From assembly GCA_034927815.1 (NCBI GenBank), contig JAYFPK010000019.1, positions 41,810 through 105,809 of the forward strand: a stretch of 64,000 bases of DNA, in the 5' to 3' direction. Shown here one piece after another: positions 54,487 to 61,780 of the stretch. The stretch's first letter is position 1; each line of letters begins with the position of its first letter. The DNA comes from Limiplasma sp034927815 (GTDB taxonomy: Bacteria; Bacillota; Clostridia; Christensenellales; Aristaeellaceae). The notes beneath the pieces are model-generated. The model did not search any database. It saw nothing but the letters and a program-made list of their open reading frames with translations, and was not told the origin of the DNA. A program made the translations under genes and the position numbers.

Positions 54487-55087
54487 CCAGCGCACCTCTT
54501 AATTCAGGAGGCGCATCGGACGGCAACCGCTCATCAAGGGACGGCAGAAAAAAAGGATCCCTCAAATCCTCCCGATAATATGAGGCAATAGTATAAATGT
54601 CCTCCGAAACGAAGTAGATGCCAACAGGCTTCGCGAGCGCGGCAAGTATTCTGGCGCAGAAACAGAGTTCCGTGTGCTTCTTGGAAACATTACTCGCTTT
54701 TTGCGTTATGATAAGATCTACTTTCCCATCGTAACAATCCTGAAGCAACCGCGACCATGCCTCAGCGCTCTCCATATTGGGCGCGGCCGCCCCTTCGTCG
54801 ACGTAAAATCCAATGAACTCCCAATTGGGGCAAAGAGCGATAGCGCTCAAAAACTGCCGCTTATGAGCCTCAAGGTAGTCGTCATATTTTGTTTGATTAA
54901 AATAACGGATATAGACGGCAACCTTAAAGTTATGCTTCGGCAGGGGACGTTCACGCTTTATGCTCTTGAGCCATGCCCGATGCTTCGCCACACGGGCCTG
55001 ATGTTCGGTCTCCGTTTCCAGCACACAATCGAAAAATGGTATGACCTCAAGTTCGAGATCGTCGTCCTGCTTAATCAAATCTGCCAT
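54479..55087 (-). CDS. Resolvase-like protein lacking the catalytic serine
   Basis: 202 residues from the ATG 7 bases after GGAGG. It matches the resolvase domain of the recombinase downstream (VAVYIRYFNQTKYDDYL, EFIGFYVDEGAAAPNMESAE, VDLIITQKASNVSK), but VYIRYFNQ stands in place of VYVRVSTE, so the nucleophile is absent, and the arginine after SRFAR is also lost. It lacks a recombinase domain. It may be a regulatory partner or a directionality factor. It overlaps the next gene by 8 bases. Confidence 0.75.
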   Translation of the reverse strand: MADLIKQDDDLELEVIPFFDCVLETETEHQARVAKHRAWLKSIKRERPLPKHNFKVAVYIRYFNQTKYDDYLEAHKRQFLSAIALCPNWEFIGFYVDEGAAAPNMESAEAWSRLLQDCYDGKVDLIITQKASNVSKKHTELCFCARILAALAKPVGIYFVSEDIYTIASYYREDLRDPFFLPSLDERLPSDAPPELRGALDD

Positions 55088-55150
55088 AGTACCCCTCCGG
55101 CCCACAACATTCGCTTGGAATTATATAAGCCGGAGGTTGAGAAAGGAATA

Positions 55151-55180
55151 AACCAGAAGTCAAGTGGTTGACCTCTGGTT
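55151..55180. promoter_or_regulatory. Hairpin between the small gene and the resolvase-like gene
   Basis: Stem AACCAGA-GTCAA / TTGAC-TCTGGTT with one mismatch and a GTGG loop. It lies inside the leader of the recombinase operon and could act as an attenuator or as a recombinase-related site; a weaker related sequence lies at about 55870-55900. Confidence 0.4.
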
Positions 55181-55190
55181 TATGCTTGAA

Positions 55191-55331
55191 CTAAAAAACG
55201 AATTGGATAGCTCCATCCCGCTTCGGTCTGTTGTCAATAGCCCAATCCGCCTGGCTCATATTGCTGTTAACACGCGCTTTTTTGGTGCGTGAACCGATTT
55301 CTTGACTCTTTTCTTTATCGCGCTCCGCCAT
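55191..55331 (-). CDS. 46-residue protein at the start of the recombinase operon
   Basis: A short frame with an excellent ribosome site (GGAGGTGGG) before its ATG. The peptide is very charged (MAERDKEKSQEIGSRTKKAR) and ends with AIQFVF. No family recognised. Its place at the head of the operon, opposite the XRE gene, suggests a small regulator or antitoxin-like protein. Confidence 0.6.
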   Translation of the reverse strand: MAERDKEKSQEIGSRTKKARVNSNMSQADWAIDNRPKRDGAIQFVF

Positions 55332-55343
55332 CGACCCACCTCC

Positions 55344-55367
55344 AAATATAGCCCGCAGGCTATATTT
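55344..55367. promoter_or_regulatory. Perfect 10-bp inverted repeat, likely operator
   Basis: AAATATAGCC-CGCA-GGCTATATTT, directly upstream of the ribosome site of the 46-residue gene. A further TATATCA...TGATATA pair follows (55377-55404). Both lie between the divergent operons, suggesting binding by the XRE protein encoded at 55476. Confidence 0.6.
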
Positions 55368-55475
55368 AAAGCAAAATATATCAGTTCCCGGAAGAATTGA
55401 TATAGCTCGGAGCCTATCTTATAGCGTCAACATTATAATGGAGCCGAAAAATTTTAGTTTGGAGGTTCCATCGCT

Positions 55476-55838
55476 ATGAGTTTGAACTATCGCGCCATCG
55501 GACAACGGATCATGACCATCAGAAAGAAAAAGCATCTATCCCAGTTGACGTTCTCGGAGATGATTGACAAATCCCCCGCTTATGTCAGCTACATAGAAAC
55601 CGGCAAAAAGAGTATGAGCTTGGATACTTTTGTGCAAATAGCCAACGCGCTGTATGTTCCGGCGGACCTCTTGCTCGCTGAGCATCTGACAGGTCCCGCG
55701 ATAACCGCCAGTCAAGAGATCACAATGATCTTGACTGATTGCGATGACTTTGAAAGGTTCGTCATCACCAATACCTTGAAATCACTAAAAGCGACAATGC
55801 GCGACCATAAGGCCATCCTAAAACACACTGACCGATAA
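55476..55838 (+). CDS. XRE-family regulator divergent from the recombinase operon
   Basis: 120 residues. XRE domain at about 8-65 (MTIRKKKHLSQLTFSEMIDK, SYIETGKKSMSLDTFVQIAN). The strong ribosome site GGAGG lies 11 bases before the ATG; a -10-like TATAAT is at 55434-55439. It likely represses the cassette, in the manner of phage and ICE repressors. Confidence 0.85.
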   Translation: MSLNYRAIGQRIMTIRKKKHLSQLTFSEMIDKSPAYVSYIETGKKSMSLDTFVQIANALYVPADLLLAEHLTGPAITASQEITMILTDCDDFERFVITNTLKSLKATMRDHKAILKHTDR

Positions 55839-56182
55839 GCTATTCTACATGATAAAGCGGAGTAAGCAATCGGCCGGAAGTCATGCTATTGACTACTGGT
55901 TTGCTTTATGCGCGGATTGCCAAAATGACTATGTTTTTCAAAAAGTAATTATGATTTTAGCGTCTCCAAGATTTTAGGTGAGCGAACTGATATAATGCAC
56001 ACGGAAAGAAGGGGGCGGACCTTATGCTCTACTTTACCGGGGGCATACATGGTTCGGGTAATAGGTTGTGAGATTCTGTGAACGGCTTGGATTAAAAGCA
56101 TTGGATTCGGTCGTGTTTCTCGGGGATGTTGGCGCGAACTACTTTCTCGACCATCTCTATATAAATGAAACGGAGGATTGAC
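55839..56182. other. Intergenic region with a metallophosphoesterase relic
   Basis: Contains the relic described at 56024-56159. No further gene, terminator or RNA was recognised. Confidence 0.45.
56024..56159 (+). pseudogene. Broken metallophosphoesterase fragment
   Basis: Starts with MLYFTGGIHGSGNRL and a stop. A shifted frame continues with RFCERLGLKALDSVVFLGDV, then ANYF. This matches the start of small calcineurin-like phosphoesterases (TGDIHG, GD-G). The first metal-binding aspartate is replaced by glycine and a frameshift splits the frame; the rest of the gene is missing. Confidence 0.55.
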
Positions 56183-56605
56183 ATGAAAGAGATCAAGTAT
56201 TTACAACCCCTTGATCAGATGGCGCGAATTAGCCGCGCGGAACTCGGCGGCCGGCTTGACGAAATACTGGACATAGTCGATAAGGACAATGTGGGCTTCG
56301 TCATTACAGACGAGGGGAAGGATGATTTAGTCCTATGTCCGGCTCGCTGGATGGAATGTATCTATTCGGAGCATGAAAAGCAAAAAGTAGAATCGCCATA
56401 TGTGGATATCGAGTTCACGATCGACTCTGACCTATATGATAAGGTTGACGTAATCTTCAAGCGACACGGGTTGACACACGAGGAAGCGATCCCGCTTTTC
56501 TTAAAAGAAATCGTCCGGCTGGGCAAGATCCCCTTTGAGTATGCACAGGAGGATTTACTGGAGGCTAAAAAACTTAGCGGCGAGGTGGATGCCGATGGAG
56601 AGTAA
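56183..56605 (+). CDS. Antitoxin-like protein (Phd-like start, RelB-like end)
   Basis: 140 residues from the ATG after CGGAGG. Residues about 8-55 resemble a Phd/YefM fold (ISRAELGGRLDEILDIV, VLCPARWMECI). The C-terminal half looks like RelB/DinJ (DSDLYDKVDVIFKRHGLTHE, then RLGKIPFEY). No recognisable toxin follows; the next gene encodes an unknown protein. It may be an orphan antitoxin or part of an unusual pair. Confidence 0.65.
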   Translation: MKEIKYLQPLDQMARISRAELGGRLDEILDIVDKDNVGFVITDEGKDDLVLCPARWMECIYSEHEKQKVESPYVDIEFTIDSDLYDKVDVIFKRHGLTHEEAIPLFLKEIVRLGKIPFEYAQEDLLEAKKLSGEVDADGE

Positions 56606-56927
56606 AAGAGCTCTATTGTCCCAAGAAACTTTTTGCTGCGCTCTTCGCATGATTGGGGAACAGGAAGCGATCAACGAAGAGGTAACGAAGGCACTGAGAA
56701 AAGTCTCGGTTGGCTGCTTCACCTTTGGTTGCGATAATAAATGGCTGGAAGCCTTGCTGATGGTTTTGAAAGAGGCTATTCACGATCAGTACGATTACAT
56801 CGAGTGGTGGCTCTACGATGCAGCCAAGGAATATAAGGTTTGGTCCAGCGACGAGGGGGGCAAAGAATGGTATCTGAAGGAGCCGGAGGCTCTCTACGAT
56901 TTCATCGTCTCTGAATGTCAGGATTAA
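56595..56927 (+). CDS. Unknown protein downstream of antitoxin-like gene
   Basis: 110 residues. Starts within the antitoxin-like gene (11-base overlap) after GAGGTGG. It shows a pattern GCFTFGCDNKWLEALLMVLK and a tryptophan-rich stretch (YDYIEWWLYDAA). This type of protein is common in phage-related regions of Firmicutes, without known function. The coupled start suggests it works with the preceding protein. Confidence 0.65.
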   Translation: MESKRALLSQETFCCALRMIGEQEAINEEVTKALRKVSVGCFTFGCDNKWLEALLMVLKEAIHDQYDYIEWWLYDAAKEYKVWSSDEGGKEWYLKEPEALYDFIVSECQD

Positions 56928-57074
56928 AAGCAGCTAAGAAGAAAACCAGGCGGAAACAAGAAAGTGAGAATTCTCTTCGCGTTCGCGCAATAGAACGGGA
57001 ACGAATCTGTCCGCTGGGTTTGCTTTTCGTGGGTTCTTTGGTATAATGGTACCGATAGAAGGAGCGATGGCTGC

Positions 57075-58271
57075 ATGTATAAATCCATTGAACTCTTCAC
57101 GGGAACAGGTGGTCTCGCGCTGGGATTGGCTGGAGCGGGATTCGAGCATGTCGCGCTTTTAGAGTGGGACAAGGATTCTTGCGAGAATATTCGCGGGAAC
57201 ATTGAACGCGGGTTTTCGCTTGTTCAGCATTGGAATGTTGTTCAAACGGATGTCCGCGATGTCCGGTATTCTGATTTCGCGTCAGGCATTCAGCTTATCG
57301 CGGGTGGCCCACCCTGTCAGCCTTTCTCGTTAGGTGGAAAGCACCAAGCGTATAATGACAAACGGGACATGTTTCCTGAAGCGGTTAGAGCGGTAAGGGA
57401 AATCAGACCAAAGGCGTTTATTTTTGAAAACGTGAAGGGATTGCTACGCAAACAATTCAGCTCCTACTTCAGCTACATTTTGCTCCAACTCACATATCCG
57501 GAACTTACGATTAAGCCCCGGATGCGTTGGGAAGATCATTTGAAAGCGCTTGAGGAGCATCATACGTCAGTGGGCGAAAAAGGCCTTACTTACAATGTGG
57601 TGTTTCGACTGGTTAACGCCGCTGATTACGGGGTGCCTCAGATTAGGCATCGAGTGATTATTGTGGGTTTTCGAAGCGATCTTGACGCGCAATGGTCTTT
57701 TCCCGCGCCAACGCATTCGAGGGAGTTATTACTACACTCAAAGTGGGTTAGTGGAGCGTACTGGAAGGAACACAACCTACCGCGGCCACTCAAGATTCCT
57801 GAAAGAGAACAAACCGCGGTAAATAGGCTGCGTTTGGATGGTCACGCTCCGCAAAGGTGGAGAACGGTGCGTGACGCGTTTATTGATTTGCCTGACCCGC
57901 TTGACGCGAAAAAGGCTGGGCTGGTTTTGAATCATGAATATCGCGGAGGCGCCCGTCCGTACCCTGGGCATTCGGGAAGCGTGTTGGATGAGCCCTCTAA
58001 GACACTCAAAGCTGGCGCGCATGGGGTGCCAGGTGGCGAAAACATGATCGTGCTTGATGACGGCAGCTTGAGATACTACACTGTAAGGGAGAGCGCGAGA
58101 CTTCAGACTTTCCCTGATGATTATCTTTTCCATGGCTCTTGGACTGAGAGTATGCGGCAAATTGGAAACGCGGTTCCAGTGCGTTTAGCGAATGTCATTG
58201 GCGAAGAGGTCATGAAGCATTTAGAAAGGTTAGAGCATGCCGATGAGTCGAGAAGATATACCCGTCATTAA
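57075..58271 (+). CDS. Type II DNA (cytosine-5) methyltransferase, Eco29kI-type system
   Basis: 398 residues; AAGGAG precedes the start. All main cytosine-5 methylase motifs are seen: I LFTGTGGLALGLAGAGF, IV GGPPCQPFSLGG with catalytic Cys81, VI FENV (118-121), VIII RHRVIIVG, and X RQIGNAVPVRLANVIG. It protects host DNA against the nuclease encoded next, whose start lies 35 bases inside this gene. By analogy with Eco29kI the target could be CCGCGG, but this cannot be read from the sequence. Confidence 0.92.
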   Translation: MYKSIELFTGTGGLALGLAGAGFEHVALLEWDKDSCENIRGNIERGFSLVQHWNVVQTDVRDVRYSDFASGIQLIAGGPPCQPFSLGGKHQAYNDKRDMFPEAVRAVREIRPKAFIFENVKGLLRKQFSSYFSYILLQLTYPELTIKPRMRWEDHLKALEEHHTSVGEKGLTYNVVFRLVNAADYGVPQIRHRVIIVGFRSDLDAQWSFPAPTHSRELLLHSKWVSGAYWKEHNLPRPLKIPEREQTAVNRLRLDGHAPQRWRTVRDAFIDLPDPLDAKKAGLVLNHEYRGGARPYPGHSGSVLDEPSKTLKAGAHGVPGGENMIVLDDGSLRYYTVRESARLQTFPDDYLFHGSWTESMRQIGNAVPVRLANVIGEEVMKHLERLEHADESRRYTRH

Positions 58272-58869
58272 ACCGTTCAACCCTCTAGATAAGAGGCATT
58301 TGGGCGAAAGCGTGGCCGAGGCGGTGCTGGCCACGGATGTTCACAAACTCCCCCCTGCCCCATTTATCGGGGCTGGTGTATATGTCTTGTATTATACCGG
58401 GCCTTTTTTAGCTTACAACGAATTATCTATGGCAAATCAAGACGGCCAGTATAAGCGTCCCATTTATGTGGGCAAGGCCGTTCCGGCCGGGGCTCGAAAA
58501 GGCGGACTTGGATTAGATGTGGATCCGGGACTCGCGTTGCAAAAGAGACTGGTCGAGCACGGTGACTCAATTGCAGCGGCTGAAAATCTAACTCTCGATG
58601 ATTTCTACTGTAGGTTTTTGGTTGTCGACGACATCTGGATTCCTTTGGCGGAATCTCTGCTTATTGAGAAATTCCAGCCAGTTTGGAATAGGATTCTTGA
58701 TGGATTTGGCAATCATGACCCGGGTAGTGGCCGTTACAATCAGCAAAAATCCCCCTGGGACTGTCTACACCCAGGCCGTTCATGGGCGAACAGATTGCCG
58801 CCATGTCCTCAGACAGAAAAGCAACTAACGGATAGAGTCGTACAATACCTGGCTTCCATCGTGAAGTGA
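58237..58869 (+). CDS. Eco29kI-family restriction endonuclease (GIY-YIG)
   Basis: 210 residues. GIY-YIG nuclease layout: Tyr49 in GVYVLYYTG, Tyr77 in IYVGKAVPAG, Arg104 and His108 in KRLVEHGD, Glu144 in LIEKFQPVWN with Asn151. This matches the Eco29kI family in order, spacing and total length. It cuts unmethylated DNA; partner of the methylase gene it overlaps by 35 bases. Confidence 0.92.
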   Translation: MPMSREDIPVIKPFNPLDKRHLGESVAEAVLATDVHKLPPAPFIGAGVYVLYYTGPFLAYNELSMANQDGQYKRPIYVGKAVPAGARKGGLGLDVDPGLALQKRLVEHGDSIAAAENLTLDDFYCRFLVVDDIWIPLAESLLIEKFQPVWNRILDGFGNHDPGSGRYNQQKSPWDCLHPGRSWANRLPPCPQTEKQLTDRVVQYLASIVK

Positions 58870-58885
58870 TCTTGGTGTGAGCAAT

Positions 58886-59332
58886 ATGCCGAGAAATCCC
58901 GTGATCACACACAAAATTATGGCCGCCATAAAATCGAAAGACACCGTGCCTGAAATGCTTTTGCGTAAAAGCTTGTGGCAAGATGGCTTTCGGTTTCGTA
59001 TTCACTATAAAAAGCTTCCCGGCAAGCCGGATATCGCTTTTACTAAAGCAAAAGTCGCGATTTTTTGTGATGGGGACTATTGGCATGGACATAATTGGGC
59101 TTTGCGCGGATATGTCGATTTAGAGGATGAGCTTTCTCACTATTCCGAATTTTGGGCGAACAAGATTCGGGCGAACGTCACGCGTGACGAACGAGTTAAT
59201 GAAGAACTCCACCTGCTTGGCTGGAAGGTAATTCGAATATGGGAGAGTGATATCCTGAAAGACGCTGAAGCGTGCAAGCGACTAATCGCTGATGAATACC
59301 ATACGAGTTTGGGAGTTCACAGGCCATCATGA
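58886..59332 (+). CDS. vsr: Very short patch repair (Vsr) endonuclease
   Basis: 148 residues from the ATG; a GTG three codons upstream is also possible, and neither has a strong ribosome site. Vsr-type motifs: IMAAIKSKDTVPEMLLRKSL, LPGKPDIAF, and IFCDGDYWHGHNW. Vsr enzymes nick at T:G mismatches left when 5-methylcytosine loses its amino group, so it fits next to a cytosine-5 methylase. It starts 17 bases after the restriction gene. Confidence 0.9.
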   Translation: MPRNPVITHKIMAAIKSKDTVPEMLLRKSLWQDGFRFRIHYKKLPGKPDIAFTKAKVAIFCDGDYWHGHNWALRGYVDLEDELSHYSEFWANKIRANVTRDERVNEELHLLGWKVIRIWESDILKDAEACKRLIADEYHTSLGVHRPS

Positions 59333-59933
59333 ACCCATCGGAGCGGTTTGAATGGTCTTAAGCGTCTTTTTGGGCTGCGGCGTTCCACAGCAGTTCCCGG
59401 AAGAACAACAGCACCTGGGTCTATCCCGAATTTTGTGTAAAGGGCAAAACTGCGTAGAATGACAAAATTAGAGTGGGCAGGGAATGCCCACGTCACCAAA
59501 GCTCGTCTTCAGCGTTTTCTCGCTAGATTGTGTCCTCCGGCTTTTCTCGTCGAAGGCATCTTGTCGCATCATCGAATAGATCAAGCCGCATGAACTGTTC
59601 GCGTGGTACGAGATTGATTGCTGCCCAGATAGTCAAAGCTTTCAACGGCTCTGTCCACTTGTAATGTTGTGTGAAGAGCTTTTGAGCCGATTGCGCAATT
59701 TCATATGAACTCTACGATGGCGCGAGTAAAGGATCCTGATACTGCCTCAACATCAACTTACTGTCCTCAACGGGAGTCGTACCCCCTTCGCCGAAAGCCT
59801 GTGACAACGCAATCTGTGACCGAGGCCTCGCTCCAATAGATGCACTTTGGTGATTGTGAAGAAACACTTTCCATGTTAGAATTAATTATCTATAACATGG
59901 ATGTATTAACGCTAATTAAAGGGGGAATGAGGA
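59333..59933. other. Intergenic region with a polymerase relic
   Basis: Contains a small hairpin (GTGGGCA / TGCCCAC at 59473-59491) and the relic at 59523-59715. No intact gene was recognised. Confidence 0.5.
59523..59715 (-). pseudogene. Y-family DNA polymerase (UmuC/DinB) C-terminal relic
   Basis: Minus-strand frame reading HYKWTEPLKALTIWAAINLV, then EQFMRLDLFDDATR. This is the typical end of the little-finger domain of UmuC/DinB-type polymerases. A stop directly upstream and the absence of the catalytic part show that only a fragment is left. Confidence 0.6.
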
Positions 59934-60230
59934 ATGACGAGAAAAATGATACCTACCAGGACTTTTGACGAGATTGAATCGCTAGTCAATGCAGCAATTT
60001 CCACTAATACAAAAAATGATGGCGAAGAGTACATCGGGCAGTTGAAGTTTATGCGCAATACGATGACGTATGAAATCGCAGCCAATATCAGAACAATGTT
60101 CTCTGAATTGGTCAATTGCACAATCGCAGCGACCGGAAGTGTGCGAGATAAAACACATTGGGTCGATGTTACCCGACAAGCGTTGCTCAAACTAAAGCTG
60201 TTTGGCGTTGAGGACGCTGAACATAAGTGA
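59934..60230 (+). CDS. Small unknown protein
   Basis: 98 residues; AAAGGGGG lies 8-14 bases upstream. Helical, slightly acidic, no membrane segment (FDEIESLVNAAISTNTKNDG and MTYEIAANIRTMFSELV). No family recognised. It lies alone in an AT-rich accessory area. Confidence 0.55.
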   Translation: MTRKMIPTRTFDEIESLVNAAISTNTKNDGEEYIGQLKFMRNTMTYEIAANIRTMFSELVNCTIAATGSVRDKTHWVDVTRQALLKLKLFGVEDAEHK

Positions 60231-60389
60231 CTAGATTGATGGGATGAGTATAGGTATGGGGTGCGGGGCACGAAACGGATCCAATCGGTGCAAAGCGTAG
60301 CTTCACAGATGATACCGATATACCCAGCGCGCACTATATCCTGCGCGACTGTAGTTTTGAACTAAAGCTAATGTGATGGAGGAGTAATT

Positions 60390-61013
60390 ATGAGTAACGA
60401 TTCTTTTGAAACCCATAGAAGAAGATTGGAAGCGTTGCGTCCTTCGCATGAAAAAATGGTCGATGCAGATATCAATAGATGCGAGGAGTATTTATCTGGC
60501 GAGCGAAACGAGCAAGATGGGATGGATTTGCATCTTGAACTCATTACGAAATATCCACCCTATATTTCTGATTTTGGGGTTTCTCTATACAACTTTGATA
60601 AAGAGCATGGCTTTGTAATGCGTGAGTATTTTGACCAAGGATCTATGATAGCGAATCTGACTGTGATGAAATCAAGGCTTGTTGCTTTCAAGAGTTTTGG
60701 GTATAGGAATGGGAATTTATCACAACAGGACAAAAGCATCAAAATTGATAACACGTTAACCGCAAACCAATCGCAAACAGTTGCTATCTCTTTTGAGGCG
60801 GTTAAGCGAAAAATAGAAGAAATGTCCGCGCTGTCAGATACAGATACCGAAGAAGCTCTTGAGAAAATAGACGAAATTCGTGCTATTGTCGAGCTTAAAA
60901 CTAGCCCAAAATCAAAATGGCAGAAAATTAAGCCGATACTTGCTTGGATTGCAGATAAGAGTGTTGATATTGGAATCGCCCTCCTGCCACTTATTTTGCA
61001 AATAGGCGGATAA
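60390..61013 (+). CDS. Unknown protein with C-terminal hydrophobic helix
   Basis: 207 residues with a good GGAGG ribosome site. Residues 130-175 form a charged helical region (FEAVKRKIEEMSALSDTDTE), and the last 28 include a hydrophobic tail (DIGIALLPLILQIGG) that could enter the membrane. This layout is seen in phage-exclusion and stress proteins, but no family was identified. It faces the ATPase unit. Confidence 0.6.
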   Translation: MSNDSFETHRRRLEALRPSHEKMVDADINRCEEYLSGERNEQDGMDLHLELITKYPPYISDFGVSLYNFDKEHGFVMREYFDQGSMIANLTVMKSRLVAFKSFGYRNGNLSQQDKSIKIDNTLTANQSQTVAISFEAVKRKIEEMSALSDTDTEEALEKIDEIRAIVELKTSPKSKWQKIKPILAWIADKSVDIGIALLPLILQIGG

Positions 61014-61299
61014 ATGGACAGGGCGGCTATAAAGCTGAAGTCCGCGAATCAGGGTTTATGAACCAGCGTAGTCGACACTATCGTAGATATCCGCCACGCT
61101 TTTTAGAAAAATAAAGAGCGCGGGAATTTTCATGTTTTTGTACATGAAAATCCCCGCGCTCCAATCTTCCTCTTAGCAACTCTTTGGCCATGTCGGCGAA
61201 TGTTTATACCTTGGCGTCATCATCCCCATTCTGGGCGACCATGACGTTTCCCGGATGGTTGAAACCGACACTGCAAAGCAAATAGACGCCACCGTCTCT
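61014..61299. other. Convergent intergenic region with long hairpin
   Basis: Holds the 19-bp hairpin at 61116-61161. A plus-strand frame near 61200-61325 reads GVIIPILGDHDVSRMVET, possibly a gene scrap of unknown origin. Confidence 0.4.
61116..61161. terminator. 19-bp hairpin between converging genes
   Basis: GAGCGCGGGAATTTTCATG pairs with CATGAAAATCCCCGCGCTC (18 of 19) around an 8-base loop. GC-rich base and AT-rich top; no T-tract directly after it. It lies between convergent genes and could be a bidirectional terminator or a mobile palindromic repeat. Confidence 0.5.
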
Positions 61300-61779
61300 C
61301 TATATATGCTTATCGTAGAAATTACTAAGCATAGCAAGAAACTGACTTGCTTTTTGTGAGCTTTCTATATCTATAATCAACAAACGATAGGCTTTTTCAA
61401 AATCTTCATAAGCTGCTGCGTGTTTACCGTATTTATGCCCAAACAGACCCATTTCATGAGCAAGGTCACCTATTTTTTGTAAGCACTCCAGTGTTTTCTC
61501 TAGTTTATCAATTTCATAATAGCATTTAAGGAAGTCCCTTAAAGTTCTAATCTGCACTATACAAGCCTTTTTCATTTTTCGAGTATCAAACCAATTCTTT
61601 AGTGCAAAACTGGCGAGAGAAACAGTGGCTCCAATGGCGGCCCCCCAAAAAATATTATATAATTCAGCGTTTTGAGGCCCAGAAAGCAACGAACTATAAT
61701 ATTGCGCTATATCTTTTAAAGACAAGTCAATTGATTCAAGTAATTGAGACGCAGGCAAAGGTGCACTGAGTATGAGCAT
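61300..61779 (-). CDS. Small membrane protein, partner of the P-loop ATPase
   Basis: 159 residues from the ATG just after the ATPase stop (TAAAATG), with GAGG upstream. One hydrophobic segment at about 45-65 (IFWGAAIGATVSLASFAL) and a soluble helical part behind it. Its coupling to the ATPase suggests a membrane effector or anchor. No known family recognised. Confidence 0.65.
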   Translation of the reverse strand: MLILSAPLPASQLLESIDLSLKDIAQYYSSLLSGPQNAELYNIFWGAAIGATVSLASFALKNWFDTRKMKKACIVQIRTLRDFLKCYYEIDKLEKTLECLQKIGDLAHEMGLFGHKYGKHAAAYEDFEKAYRLLIIDIESSQKASQFLAMLSNFYDKHI

Positions 61780-61780
61780 T

